Counted from the stretch's first letter, positions 1 to 9,302 are shown. The stretch: 64,000 nucleotides of DNA from Peptococcaceae bacterium BICA1-7 (GCA_000802095.1 JUEB01000021.1:1-64000), one strand, 5' to 3'. Numbers and translations: made by a program. Notes: a model not told the origin generated them from the sequence alone.

Positions 1-2182
1 ATACGTTGGAGCACCTCATCACACAGCCGGGGTGGCAGGCATGGGTGGCCTTGCCCCCGCGGGCCACGGCCACTTCGGCCAGCTTTTCGCCGGAAACCTC
101 GTTGGCCCTGTCAAAGCGCCCGAAGCGGAAGTTACGGGTGGGCAGTGTGCCTGCCTCGTTGATGATGTTCATGAGCACGTTGGTGCCGTAGGAGGGCAGG
201 CCCTGGCCGCACACCGGGTGGTCCAGCAGTATTTTGGCGAATTTCTTGGCCGAGGCCTTGAATTTCTCCTGGTCCTTTACCGGGGCGTCAAAGGTGCCGG
301 GGCTGTCCACCACTATTACCTTTATCTTCTTTGATCCCATTACAGCACCCAGCCCGCCCCTTCCGGCGTAGCGGCTGCTGTTGCCCTCGGTGTCATTGTT
401 GGTTATCCCGGCGGACTGCATGAGCATCTCTCCGGCCGGCCCTATGGTTATTACGGCCACTTTTTTCCCGTAGCGCTCCCTGCACAGGGCGGTGACCTCA
501 TAGGTCCCCTTGCCGGCCAGGTCATTGGCGTTAAAGAGCCCGGCGCCGTCTTTGGTTATTTTTATGCCGTGCCAGTCGCTGCCCTGGGGCATTCCCTCCA
601 GCACCACGGCCTTTATGCCAAGGCTGGCCAGCTTCTGGGAGGTTATCCCTCCGGCGTTGGCCTCCTTGATGCCTCCGGTAAGGGGGCTCTTGCCGCCCAC
701 CGAAAGCCTTCCGGAAGATGGTGCGCTGGTTCCGGAAAGCAGCCCGGGAGCAATAACTATCTTGTTGTCCTCTCCCAGCGGATCGCAGCCTGCCGGCACC
801 TCGTCCAGCACCAGCTGTGAGGTCAGCGCCCTGCCCCCCAGCAGGGCATACTTTTGGGGAACCTCTTCATATTTAAGCTCTTTTGCTGACATATTGACTC
901 TTAGCACACCGTACATATTTTCTTTCTCCTTAGCTACACACTGCGCTTTATCCTCAGGCTTATCACCGCAGCACTCCTTTTTTTCCCCGCCGGGAGAGCC
1001 TCCGCCCTCCTCAGACTCCCCCATGGCGCCGCGATATATATCGATAATGTCGGCCATGGTGGCGGTCCTGGGATTGGTAGCGCCGCAAGCGTCCTTCATG
1101 GCGTTTTCGGCCATTATATAGAGATCCTTGTCCTTTACTCCCAGGCCCTTCAGCCCGGTGGGAATGCCCACGTCGGCGGACAGCCTGCGGATGGCGGCTA
1201 TGGCCACATCAGCGGCGTCACGTACTGAAAGTCCACCGGTATTCTCTCCCATGGCGGCGGCTATCCCGGCAAACCGCCCGGGGCAGGCAATCAGATTGAA
1301 CTGGCAGACATGAGGCAGCAGTATGGCGTTGCACACACCGTGCGGAAGGTTGTAGAAGCCTCCCAGCTGGTGGGCCATGGCGTGCACGTAGCCCAGGCTG
1401 GCGTTGTTAAAGGCCATTCCCGCCAGGAACTCGGCATAGGCCATCTTATCCCTGGCCTCCATGTTGCCGCCGTTGGCCACCGCGTTGCGCAGATTCTCAG
1501 ATATAAGCTTTATGGCCATAAGGGCCGCCGAGTCGGTAACCGGGGTGGCTGCTATGGAAACATAGGCCTCCACCGCGTGGGTCAGTGCGTCCATGCCGGT
1601 GGCCGCAGTCAGCGCCGGGGGCATACCGGCCATTAGCACAGGGTCGTTGATGGCTACATTGGGGGTTACCCTCCAGTCCACTATGGCCATCTTTACATAG
1701 CGGTCGGTGTCGGTGATGATGCAGAAGCGGGTCATTTCCGAGGCCGTTCCGGCCGTGGTGTTTATGGCAATGAAAGGGGGCATGGCCTTCCGGGACTTGT
1801 CCACTCCCTCGTAATCACGTATATTGCCGCCGTTGGTGGCCACAATGCCTATGCCCTTGCCGCAGTCGTGGGAGCTGCCGCCCCCCAGGGAAATAATCAT
1901 GTCACAGCAATTGTCCTGGTATACCTTCAGCCCGTCATGCACATTTTTATCAGTGGGGTTTGGCTCTGCGCCGTCAAAAATTACAGCCCTGCAGCCGGCC
2001 GCCTCCACCTGCTCTTTGATCTGGCCGGCCATTCCCGATTTCGCCAGAAATGCATCGGTAACTATCAGCGCGTTGGTGCCGCCCATAACCTTAACCTGGT
2101 TCCCCACTTCCCTGGAGGCTCCCACCCCCATCAGGTTTACCGTGGGTATAAAGTAGCCGTATACCTGTTCTCCTAAAGCCAT
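1..2182 (-). CDS. Alcohol dehydrogenase–aldehyde:ferredoxin oxidoreductase fusion (3' end outside window)
   Basis: One uninterrupted frame runs from ATG 2182 (AAGGGGAGG ribosome site) to the window edge, 727 codons. Residues 1-387 are an iron-containing (group III) alcohol dehydrogenase with [10 protein letters not shown] and the metal-ligand region [11 protein letters not shown] plus later His residues. Residues 388-422 are a Gly/Glu/Lys-rich linker containing [12 protein letters not shown]. From Met423 the sequence is the N-terminal part of a tungsten/molybdopterin aldehyde:ferredoxin oxidoreductase ([11 protein letters not shown]; Cys716, Cys720 and Cys724 as cluster-type cysteines). I translated the whole stretch by hand and found no stop between the domains. 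From family knowledge, the first half makes aldehyde from alcohol with NAD and the second oxidises aldehyde to acid with ferredoxin. Channelling between them is inference. An internal AAGGAG sits 9 bases before the ATG at 916, so the second half may also be made alone. The C-terminal AOR half is not visible. Confidence 0.9.
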   Translation of the reverse strand, partial: MALGEQVYGYFIPTVNLMGVGASREVGNQVKVMGGTNALIVTDAFLAKSGMAGQIKEQVEAAGCRAVIFDGAEPNPTDKNVHDGLKVYQDNCCDMIISLGGGSSHDCGKGIGIVATNGGNIRDYEGVDKSRKAMPPFIAINTTAGTASEMTRFCIITDTDRYVKMAIVDWRVTPNVAINDPVLMAGMPPALTAATGMDALTHAVEAYVSIAATPVTDSAALMAIKLISENLRNAVANGGNMEARDKMAYAEFLAGMAFNNASLGYVHAMAHQLGGFYNLPHGVCNAILLPHVCQFNLIACPGRFAGIAAAMGENTGGLSVRDAADVAIAAIRRLSADVGIPTGLKGLGVKDKDLYIMAENAMKDACGATNPRTATMADIIDIYRGAMGESEEGGGSPGGEKKECCGDKPEDKAQCVAKEKENMYGVLRVNMSAKELKYEEVPQKYALLGGRALTSQLVLDEVPAGCDPLGEDNKIVIAPGLLSGTSAPSSGRLSVGGKSPLTGGIKEANAGGITSQKLASLGIKAVVLEGMPQGSDWHGIKITKDGAGLFNANDLAGKGTYEVTALCRERYGKKVAVITIGPAGEMLMQSAGITNNDTEGNSSRYAGRGGLGAVMGSKKIKVIVVDSPGTFDAPVKDQEKFKASAKKFAKILLDHPVCGQGLPSYGTNVLMNIINEAGTLPTRNFRFGRFDRANEVSGEKLAEVAVARGGKATHACHPGCVMRCSNV

Positions 2183-2307
2183 TGATAAATACCTCCCCTT
2201 ATATTTGATGGAAACCTGCCGGAGACTTTGCTTAATAGCTTTTGAAATAAAACAAACCCTCCAAAAGTTCTGCAAATTCCCCGTAGAATTCAAGTGCACC
2301 CTGTAAT

Positions 2308-2326
2308 ATTGCAACCGCTGTGCCTG
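2308..2326 (-). promoter_or_regulatory. Sigma-54 (-24/-12) promoter of the ADH–AOR fusion
   Basis: Read on the minus strand this is AGGCACAGCGGTTGCAAT, which matches the sigma-54 consensus with GG and GC exactly ten bases apart. Transcription would start near 2299, leaving a leader of about 115 bases before the ATG at 2182. A sigma-54 activator is encoded at 3982-5541, which supports the call. Confidence 0.75.
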
Positions 2327-2406
2327 ACCGGAGGATCTATAGTACATACCTAAGCACCGGTCCGTCAAAACCGCACCCCGAGGCCATTATAGAATACAAG
2401 GAAATT

Positions 2407-2430
2407 ACTGGCTGACTGATCCAGGCCAGT
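2407..2430. promoter_or_regulatory. Possible enhancer (UAS) for the sigma-54 promoter
   Basis: ACTGGC and GCCAGT form an inverted repeat spaced by 12 bases, about 80-105 bases upstream of the -24 element. A third GGCCAGT copy lies near 2450. Position and symmetry suit an NtrC-type activator site, but the binding protein is a guess. Confidence 0.3.
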
Positions 2431-2487
2431 TTTGCCGCTGAATAGTTTTGGCCAGTGTCCCAAAGTGGAGCGCCCTCAGACTGGAAT

Positions 2488-2503
2488 GGGGCATATATGC
2501 CCC
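2488..2503. promoter_or_regulatory. Perfect 16-bp palindrome, candidate operator
   Basis: GGGGCATATATGCCCC is perfectly self-complementary and is bracketed by GGAAT on both sides. It lies between the divergent fusion gene and chemoreceptor gene. No regulator can be named. Confidence 0.3.
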
Positions 2504-2751
2504 GGAATGGAACAATATTATTACTTTAAAAAAGGCAATATTTGCAGGATTTTGGCATGTTTTGTCTAATTTACATTTTATAGCCTTAGCAAAAACCACC
2601 AAATTGTTAATAGCAGAGTTACATCCTTTGTTTTTAAATATTAAAGTACAGAGGGAGGAATGGGATGGAAGGTTAGGATCATATAACAATTATGTCTTTT
2701 GTAAAAGAAGAAAAAGCAAATGAATGTTTGCAAGGGAAGAGGAGTGTAATT

Positions 2752-3930
2752 GTGTTTTTCAGAAAGCAGAAAGCCAATCCCGTTAATCATGACAGGGCTG
2801 ACTTTACCGCGGCAGTGGCAACCTTTTCATTAGCTCACACCGAGCTTATTTCCTTTCTGGCCATGCTGAAGGTGCAGGAAATATCAGGGAGCGCCAATGA
2901 GCTTAACACTATAGGTCAGAGCATGGCGGCCATGACAGAGGAGGTGTCGGCCTCGGTCATGACTATAAACACCTCCATACAGCAGGTCACCTCCGGCGCC
3001 CAGGAAAGTGTAGATAAAATAAATGAGCTTTCCCAGCTTGGCCATAAAACCGAGGCTCTCCTGAAGGATATGATCGGTAATGTTGATGAATTGGGCTCCC
3101 AGGTAAAGCACATAGACGAGATAAGTCAAAATGTTTCGGACATAGCCGACCAGACTAATCTGCTGGCCTTAAACGCTGCCATTGAGGCCGCCCGGGCAGG
3201 GGAGGCCGGCAGGGGCTTTAATGTTGTGGCGGAAGAGGGGAGAAAGCTGGCGGGCCAGACAAAAGAAGCCGTCGGCAATGTTACGCAGATATCCGATCAG
3301 ATGCATGTAAAATCTAATTCAACCAACGGCTATATATTGCAGGTGCAGGACACCTTTACCCAGTACCTGGACAATTCCAACTCGGTGGGTGAAACAATAA
3401 AGCAAAGCACTGAAAAAATAGAAGAGTGCGCCGGAATGATTGAAAATATAACCAGCGCCATGGAGGAGCAAAGCGCCACCGCCGGGGAACTGTCCACCAC
3501 CTCCGATGAGCTGACCAGAAACAGTGCATACATAGGCCAGGTATTGAAGGGGGAGGCCAATAATCTTATTACGGCAGTAGCGCCAAGTTTAATAATTTCC
3601 GGCAGCGGCTCAGTGGTAAACAATCTGGCGGCGAGACTAATAGACCATGCCAATTTTCTTAAGAAAACAATGGCGGAGGCCGGCAAGGGCATGAAAGTTA
3701 CAGCCCACCATGAGTGCGCCTTTGGCAGATGGTACAATGAAAATAAAAACATATATGGGAATATTAAGGCCTTTAAAGATATAGACGAGCCTCATAAAAG
3801 GGTGCATGAGGCCGGCGGAAGACTATCCAATTCCTTCTCCTCAGAGAATGTGGAGGAACTTATGCAAGCCTCCACGGAAATTCTTAAAAGCTTTATCAAA
3901 CTATATGAAAACCTGAAGGCTGAAAGCTGA
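2752..3930 (+). CDS. Soluble methyl-accepting chemotaxis protein with CZB domain
   Basis: A 392-residue receptor without a signal peptide or membrane segment, so probably cytoplasmic. Residues about 40-270 are the coiled-coil signalling domain with the conserved tip [19 protein letters not shown]. The next stretch reads VAEEGRKLA, where most receptors have VAEEVRKLA. The C-terminus has the chemoreceptor zinc-binding (CZB) pattern: a His in [15 protein letters not shown], then HKRVHE. CZB domains are known to bind zinc and sense redox or metal state. I chose GTG 2752 because GAGGAG lies 6 bases upstream; the in-frame ATG at 2692 has no clear ribosome site. It diverges from the ADH–AOR fusion and converges on the response regulator, so taxis toward alcohols or redox cues is plausible but unproven. 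Confidence 0.88.
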   Translation: MFFRKQKANPVNHDRADFTAAVATFSLAHTELISFLAMLKVQEISGSANELNTIGQSMAAMTEEVSASVMTINTSIQQVTSGAQESVDKINELSQLGHKTEALLKDMIGNVDELGSQVKHIDEISQNVSDIADQTNLLALNAAIEAARAGEAGRGFNVVAEEGRKLAGQTKEAVGNVTQISDQMHVKSNSTNGYILQVQDTFTQYLDNSNSVGETIKQSTEKIEECAGMIENITSAMEEQSATAGELSTTSDELTRNSAYIGQVLKGEANNLITAVAPSLIISGSGSVVNNLAARLIDHANFLKKTMAEAGKGMKVTAHHECAFGRWYNENKNIYGNIKAFKDIDEPHKRVHEAGGRLSNSFSSENVEELMQASTEILKSFIKLYENLKAES

Positions 3931-3969
3931 ACCAGGGTTACTGACGCAAAACCCCCGCACACCATAAAC

Positions 3970-3997
3970 AATACCGTGCCTTCAACGGCACGGTATT
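3970..3997. terminator. Terminator between chemoreceptor and response regulator
   Basis: AATACCGTGCC (3970-3980) pairs with GGCACGGTATT (3987-3997) and is followed by TTG on the plus strand. The hairpin overlaps the last codons of the convergent response-regulator gene. Confidence 0.75.
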
Positions 3998-5541
3998 TTG
4001 TACTCCTTCAATTTTCTGTACAGAGTATTTCTGCCTATGCCAAGAGTCCTGGCAGCCAGGGTGACATTGCCGTTATGAAAGGCCAGCGCCCCGGCCAGCG
4101 CCCTGGACTCCAGTTCCCTCAGGGGGGGCGGGGCCGGGAGGGGCAGCCCCCTGGAGGCCATTTCCCGGCCCACCCTGTCCTCCAGTGACTCGATCATCCC
4201 ATATACCCGGTAAAGCTCCTCAGGAGTTAGCGCGCCAAGGTTATCCAACCGGGAGGAAAAAATATCCGGCCACTGGCCCGGTGGCTGGTCCCAAACTTCA
4301 CCGCCCCCAGGAGGGCCCGGTAGGGAAACCGTCCGGGAGAGATGGCAGGATCCAATCCTCTCGGGGATATGTCCCGGCAGTATCACCGGGCCGTCACAAA
4401 GCGCCACAGCCTGCTCCACCGTATTGGACAGCTCCCGGACATTCCCGGGCCATCCGTAGCCCATAAAAAGCTCCATGGCGCCGGATGAAACATCCAGTGA
4501 CTGCTGCTCCCTTTTATCGGCGCTCCTTTTTATAAAGTGGCTGATCAGCTGCGGGATATCATCCCTGCGGTCCCTAAGCGGAGGTACAGTCAGCCGCACA
4601 ACATCCAGGCGGTAAAACAGGTCCTCCCGAAAAAGCCTTCCCCTGACAGCCTCCTCCAGGTCAACATTGGTGGCCGCTATTATACGGACATCTGTTCTTA
4701 TGGGCTTTTCCCCGCCAATCCTCAGGAATTCGCCGGTCTCCAACACCCTTAAGAGCTTTACCTGAATAGACGGGCTGGACTCCCCTATTTCGTCCAGGAA
4801 GAGGGTGCCCTGATTGGCCAGCTCGAAGATGCCCCTGCGCTGTCCCGAAGCTCCGGTAAAAGCCCCTTTTTCATGTCCGAACAGCTCGCTGTCCAGAAGA
4901 TTGTCAGGAAGAGCCCCGCAGTTTACCGGAATAAATATTCTGTCCGAGCGGCCGCTGGCGGCGTGGATGAAGCGGGCCAGCACCTCTTTGCCGGTTCCGG
5001 TTTCACCCTGAATAAGAACATTTATACTTTTACCGGCAATCTTGTGGGCTATGGAGGCCAGCCTGATCATCTGGGTGGTTTTCCCCACCTGAAAGCCGAC
5101 TCTGAGGCTGGTCTCCAGCCACTCAGGGCTGCTCCCGCCCTCAGATCCGGCCCCGGTGCCGTACTCAGCCGCCCTTCTGACCAGAGACTCCACCTCGGCT
5201 ATGTCTTCAAAGGGCTTTTCGATATAGTCAAAGGCTCCCAGCTGAATGGCCTTGACTGCCGAGCGGGTTGTGCTGTACCCGGTCATTATGATGACCTCGC
5301 TGTGGGGACGCCGGTTCTTTATGTCTTTTAGCAGGGTAAGCCCGTCAGAGTCAGGCAGCTTCAGGTCCACCAGGGCCACGCTGAAATCTTCTGACTCTAT
5401 GGCAGCCCTGGCGTCGGCCCCGCAGTTGGCCATTATTACCCTGTAACCCTTCCTTTCCAGAAGGTACCGGAAAAAATTACCTACCTCCACCTCATCGTCC
5501 ACGATCAGAATAGTGGGATTTATTCCACCGGCTGCAGCCAC
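3982..5541 (-). CDS. Sigma-54-dependent NtrC-family response regulator
   Basis: About 519 residues in three domains. The receiver comes first, with LIVDDE, phospho-acceptor Asp in LVDLKLPDSDG, and Lys in IEKPF. The AAA+ sigma-54 interaction domain follows, with Walker A GETGTGKE, the GAFTGA loop and Walker B LFLDEIGE. A Fis-type helix-turn-helix (NVTLAARTLGIGRNTLYRKL) closes the protein. The start is GTG 5541, with AGGAGGAGG upstream and only 4 bases after the kinase stop; an in-frame longer ORF to 5640 would overlap the kinase without need. It forms a two-component pair with the upstream kinase and is the best candidate to activate the sigma-54 promoter at 2308-2326. Confidence 0.95.
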   Translation of the reverse strand: MAAAGGINPTILIVDDEVEVGNFFRYLLERKGYRVIMANCGADARAAIESEDFSVALVDLKLPDSDGLTLLKDIKNRRPHSEVIIMTGYSTTRSAVKAIQLGAFDYIEKPFEDIAEVESLVRRAAEYGTGAGSEGGSSPEWLETSLRVGFQVGKTTQMIRLASIAHKIAGKSINVLIQGETGTGKEVLARFIHAASGRSDRIFIPVNCGALPDNLLDSELFGHEKGAFTGASGQRRGIFELANQGTLFLDEIGESSPSIQVKLLRVLETGEFLRIGGEKPIRTDVRIIAATNVDLEEAVRGRLFREDLFYRLDVVRLTVPPLRDRRDDIPQLISHFIKRSADKREQQSLDVSSGAMELFMGYGWPGNVRELSNTVEQAVALCDGPVILPGHIPERIGSCHLSRTVSLPGPPGGGEVWDQPPGQWPDIFSSRLDNLGALTPEELYRVYGMIESLEDRVGREMASRGLPLPAPPPLRELESRALAGALAFHNGNVTLAARTLGIGRNTLYRKLKEYKIPCR

Positions 5542-5545
5542 AGGC

Positions 5546-7219
5546 TCACACCTCCTCCTCACCTTCCGGGTCCAGGGGCAGCGCCAGTGAGAAAACGCTG
5601 CCCTCACCCTGGCTGCTGCTGACATCAATGGTTCCACCATGGGCCTGGGCTATTCCCAGGCTCACGCTCAGCCCCAGCCCGGTGCCCCTGGAGGCATCCT
5701 TGCTGGTAAAAAAAGGATTAAAGATTCTACTCATGTACTCCGGGGGTATGCCGGCTCCATTATCCTCCACCGAGGTGGTCACCCACCTCTGCCCATCTTC
5801 CCCTGTGCTAACCGAGGTGGAGATAACTATCAGCCTGTCCCTGTCCAGCCCCTCCAGAGCATCCCTGGCATTGAGAAGGAAATTAAGGAGAACCTGATCC
5901 AGCTGGTGCCCGTTGGCGCTGACACAAGGCAGATCCGGGTCGAGGCTGAGCCTTATCCCGATATTATTTCTGTTTATCTGGTACTGTATAAGGCTTAAGA
6001 CCCTTTCTACCACAGCATTTAAGCTGGTGGGCTCCAGGGGCTGGTGGTCCTGGCGGGAAAAGGTCAGCAGATTCTGTATTATTTTCCTGCACCTTAGCCC
6101 GCAGCTAACCACATCGTTAAGCAGTCCCTCCGGTGAGCCGGTCAGTCCGCCTTCACGCAGAAGCATCTGGGCATTGCCAATAACAACCGTCATGGGGCTG
6201 TTCAGCTCGTGGGCGACCCCTGCGGCCATCTCCCCAATAGCTGCAAGCTTGGCGGACTGGACCAGCTGCGCCTCCATTTTAACCTGTTCGGTGATATCTT
6301 TTATATGGTGGATAACAGCGTAGATTTCATTATTCTGGTTTAACACCGGGTAATAAAAAACATCCAAAACCCTTCCCGATGGGCGCTGCACCCGCCGGTA
6401 CGCCGGTGACCCGGTTTTATAGACCTCTTCCAGAAGGCAGTTGGCACACTTTTTTTCCCTTCCCCACAATAGCTGGTGACACTTCCCCTTAAAGCCTTTT
6501 TTACAGGAAGAGTTCTCATGCCCGTCCATCCTGTCATTAAACCTTATAATGTTAAAATTCAGGTCGATTAGAAATATAGGATCGGTAAGGGCGCGGAAGG
6601 TTTCCTCCCACTCTCTCTGACCCTGCACCACCTTTTCGTAAAGCCTGGCGTTCTCTATGCAGATAGCCAGCTGGTCGGCCAGCTGCCGGGTAAATTTCAG
6701 GTCCTGCTGGCAGTAGGCTGACTCCTGAACACTGCCTGTGATAAGCACTCCTATAGCCTCACCCTTAACCAGCAGAGGGTCAAGCACCAGGGAGGTAAGC
6801 CCCAATTGCCTTACCGGGCTGCAAAATTTGGCGACGCCATCATCGGGCCCCTTAAAATGGTAAATCCGACTCTCGCCGATCCTGAAGACCTTCCATATCA
6901 AAGAAGACCGGGGCACGTTCTGCCCGGTGCAGTCGCAGGCCGGCACCATGGCCGTATAGACAAGGCTCCTCCCCATGAAAAGCGCAATCCCCAGAAAATC
7001 ACAGGGAATAACCAGGGGCAGCTTGCCGTGCACCCTGCCGATTATATCCTCCAAAGTCATATCTATGTTTATGTCCCGGATGATCTGGTGGATAATCTCA
7101 AGCCGGTTATTTTGCTTGATTATTTCAGCATTGCGCTGCTTTAGCTCAACGTAATAATTAAGCTTGGAGGAATTAACCCCGGTCAGGTTCTCTATCAGCT
7201 TATACTTATCAGTTTCCAC
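5546..7219 (-). CDS. Cytoplasmic sensor histidine kinase (GAF–PAS–HisKA–HATPase)
   Basis: A 557-residue NtrB-like kinase with no membrane segments. Residues about 35-195 look like a GAF domain, about 205-310 a PAS domain, His337 in GVAHELNSPM is the phosphorylation site, and the ATPase domain has NARDAL, DNGAGIP and GTGLGLS. The PAS domain carries Cys239, Cys247, Cys258 and Cys261 (ending KKCANC), and the GAF domain has CDC near 95-97; these could bind a metal or cluster, which is inference. The start is GTG 7219 behind GGAGGG, overlapping the end of the alcohol dehydrogenase gene by 11 bases. Tight coupling in the order dehydrogenase, kinase, regulator suggests it senses a substrate or redox signal of alcohol metabolism. 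Confidence 0.93.
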   Translation of the reverse strand: METDKYKLIENLTGVNSSKLNYYVELKQRNAEIIKQNNRLEIIHQIIRDINIDMTLEDIIGRVHGKLPLVIPCDFLGIALFMGRSLVYTAMVPACDCTGQNVPRSSLIWKVFRIGESRIYHFKGPDDGVAKFCSPVRQLGLTSLVLDPLLVKGEAIGVLITGSVQESAYCQQDLKFTRQLADQLAICIENARLYEKVVQGQREWEETFRALTDPIFLIDLNFNIIRFNDRMDGHENSSCKKGFKGKCHQLLWGREKKCANCLLEEVYKTGSPAYRRVQRPSGRVLDVFYYPVLNQNNEIYAVIHHIKDITEQVKMEAQLVQSAKLAAIGEMAAGVAHELNSPMTVVIGNAQMLLREGGLTGSPEGLLNDVVSCGLRCRKIIQNLLTFSRQDHQPLEPTSLNAVVERVLSLIQYQINRNNIGIRLSLDPDLPCVSANGHQLDQVLLNFLLNARDALEGLDRDRLIVISTSVSTGEDGQRWVTTSVEDNGAGIPPEYMSRIFNPFFTSKDASRGTGLGLSVSLGIAQAHGGTIDVSSSQGEGSVFSLALPLDPEGEEEV

Positions 7220-8378
7220 AGGGAGTCCCTCCTATAGCCACCCGGTAGATGCCGGCTATGTCCTGCACTCCGGCATCCCTGGGATTGGTTATTATACAGG
7301 CGTCTTTTAAAGCACTGGCGCTTAGCTCGAGGATAAGCTCCTCCTTCAGCTCCGGAACGGACAGCCTGTCCCGCAAACCTATATCACGGGCCAGGCGGCG
7401 CACCGCCCCTACCGCCTTTTCCGCCGCACCCCACCTGCTCAGCCCGGCAGTATCCTCCCCGAAGGCCTCGGCCACCAGCCTGTATTTTTCCGCACAGGCG
7501 ATCATGTTAAATTCCATTACATGGGGCAGCAGCACGGCATTTGTTTCACCGTGGTGAAGGTCGAGGAGCCCGTCAATCTGGTGGGTCATAGCGTGGGTAG
7601 CGCCCAGAATACCGTTGGAGAAGGCCAGTCCGGCCTGCAGGCTGGCCATAAACATGGCTGTTTTGGCCTCCAGGTTGGTGCGGCAGGCCACGGACTCTCT
7701 GAGATTGCTGGCTATCAGCCTGATGGCGCTTATGGCCTGCACATCGGTAAGAGGTGTGGCCGCAAGGGATACAAAGGACTCTATGGCGTGGCTCAGCGCA
7801 TCCATGCCGGTGGCTGCGGTAAGCCAGGAGTCCTTGGTTTGCAGCAAAACGGGGTCTATTATGGCTATGTCCGGCACCAGGGACTTTGATATAATAGCCA
7901 TCTTAACCTTTCGCCCCTTATCCACCACTATGGCAAATTGGGAAACCTCGGAGCCGGAGCCGGCAGTGGTAGGCACCATCACCATGGGTGGAAGGGGGCG
8001 CCTGATCCTGTTTACCCCCTCATAGTCTCTGATGGCTCCCCCGTTGGAGGCCAGTATGGCAATAGCCTTGGCCACATCAATGGGACTGCCCCCGCCCACC
8101 GCCAGAAGCGCATCACAACCGGACCCGGTGTATTCTTTTACCCCCTCGGCAACCTCCCTGTCCTTGGGATTGCTGGTAATATTGCTCCAGACATGGTACT
8201 CCAGGCCTGCTTCCCTCAGATAAGATACCGACTGCTCCACCCAGCCGCAGTTAAGAACGCCGGGGTCGGTCACTACAAAAACTTTGTTGGCCCCCAGCCT
8301 CAGTACGCTTTCTCCAACCTGGCTCAGTGCCCCCACCCCGAAAATAATCTCAGGGGCCACAAATTTACTTATATTCAT
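7209..8378 (-). CDS. Iron-containing alcohol dehydrogenase (stand-alone)
   Basis: A 389-residue group III alcohol dehydrogenase with GGGSPIDVAKA (cofactor loop), TTAGSGSEVS, and metal-ligand stretches MDALSHAIESF, THAMTHQIDG and HHGETNA. It is clearly related to residues 1-387 of the ADH–AOR fusion but is a separate paralogue with no extension. The ATG at 8378 lies 7 bases after GGAGGA; the TTG just before it is less likely. It is the first gene of an operon with the kinase and response regulator, so its expression and the two-component system are linked. The substrate (ethanol or another primary alcohol) cannot be read from sequence. Confidence 0.95.
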   Translation of the reverse strand: MNISKFVAPEIIFGVGALSQVGESVLRLGANKVFVVTDPGVLNCGWVEQSVSYLREAGLEYHVWSNITSNPKDREVAEGVKEYTGSGCDALLAVGGGSPIDVAKAIAILASNGGAIRDYEGVNRIRRPLPPMVMVPTTAGSGSEVSQFAIVVDKGRKVKMAIISKSLVPDIAIIDPVLLQTKDSWLTAATGMDALSHAIESFVSLAATPLTDVQAISAIRLIASNLRESVACRTNLEAKTAMFMASLQAGLAFSNGILGATHAMTHQIDGLLDLHHGETNAVLLPHVMEFNMIACAEKYRLVAEAFGEDTAGLSRWGAAEKAVGAVRRLARDIGLRDRLSVPELKEELILELSASALKDACIITNPRDAGVQDIAGIYRVAIGGTPCGN

Positions 8379-8540
8379 CAATCTTCCTCCGGGATAGATG
8401 TTTACATTTTTATTCAGTACAGTTTTTAAACTAGTTAATGATATTATCCTTTAGCTATTACTTCTTTATCAATCGTTATATTTTAGCAGTGCTTACATGT
8501 TATTTTACAAAAGCAATATACTCCCCGTAAAAGTAAAAAA

Positions 8541-8564
8541 ACCCGGAACAACAACATTCCGGGT
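8541..8564 (-). terminator. Terminator of the TPR protein gene
   Basis: ACCCGGAA and TTCCGGGT form an 8-bp stem. On the minus strand it is followed by a run of seven T, so it ends transcription from 9302 before the dehydrogenase operon. The remaining AT-rich stretch 8379-8540 should hold the operon promoter, but I found no sigma-54 site there. Confidence 0.85.
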
Positions 8565-8627
8565 CAAACTGTTTACAAGCCCATTGATTATAATACTTTC
8601 TTAAAAATTCCGGGCTGCTTACTATTA

Positions 8628-9302
8628 TCAGCTTTTCAAATAGTATCTGGACATGATGGCCATTTTCCTGTAGTTACGGCGGAAGGTAGCTGATGCAAAG
8701 CTGTAGTTTTCCAGCACCTCCCTGAAAAACTTTTCAGCCACGGACTTCCTGCCGTGCTTCCTGAGGAGCTTTCCTGCCTCAAAAAAGGCCTGCACCGATC
8801 CGTGTCTCAAAAGGCTGACCTCCAGGTCTGATAGTTTTTTATCCCCTCCATCTTTTTGGTCCAGCAGGGATCTCATCATGTATATGTAGGGAAAGCCATG
8901 GCTTATCTTGGGGTTCATTTCCACCGCCCTGGCTATTTCCTCTATTCCCCGCCCGGCCTCGCCTGTTTCATAGCAGGCCGCTCCCAGGTAGAAGTGCACC
9001 TCAGGCCAGTCCTTCATCCTCGGGTAGGCCCTCTCCAGAAATTCATAAGCCTGGCGGTAGCGCCCCCTGTTAAAATAATTTATGCCCAGCTCCAATAGGG
9101 CGTCACCATTGTGAGGATTTGCCCTGACCACCTTCTCCAGCTCCGACGTTCTTCTTTTTCTACGCCAGCGGGCTCCAAAGTCCGGCAAAAGTCCTATATA
9201 GCGCCGGTCAATAAATAAGTAAATAATTATTATTACTGCCAGGGCAAGCAGGGGGCTGCCTGTCAGGTAGGTGATCAGAGAAAAAATAAGGATGCTTTTC
9301 AT
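8628..9302 (-). CDS. Membrane-anchored TPR-repeat protein
   Basis: A 224-residue protein with one N-terminal hydrophobic segment (about residues 4-30), a basic stretch (RWRRKRR), then tetratricopeptide-like helices: NPHNGDALLELGINYFNRG at about 62-80, the following GRYRQAYEFLERAYP unit, and later units around HFYLGAACYETGEAGRG. GGAG lies 7 bases before ATG 9302. TPR arrays are protein-protein interaction scaffolds; nothing identifies a partner. It is divergent from the phosphate cluster, with its own terminator, so functional linkage is not implied. Confidence 0.8.
   Translation of the reverse strand: MKSILIFSLITYLTGSPLLALAVIIIIYLFIDRRYIGLLPDFGARWRRKRRTSELEKVVRANPHNGDALLELGINYFNRGRYRQAYEFLERAYPRMKDWPEVHFYLGAACYETGEAGRGIEEIARAVEMNPKISHGFPYIYMMRSLLDQKDGGDKKLSDLEVSLLRHGSVQAFFEAGKLLRKHGRKSVAEKFFREVLENYSFASATFRRNYRKMAIMSRYYLKS

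Noticed and set aside
1-905. The several plus-strand ORFs at the left edge
   Set aside because: They are shadows of the minus-strand AOR domain, which has clear family motifs.
2554-2572. TTGGCATGTTTTGTCT as a sigma-54 promoter for the chemoreceptor
   Set aside because: The -12 GC is missing at the required spacing (CT instead of GC).
2405-2689. 94-codon minus-strand ORF between the fusion gene and the chemoreceptor
   Set aside because: No ribosome site or family resemblance, and it covers promoter and palindrome sequence.
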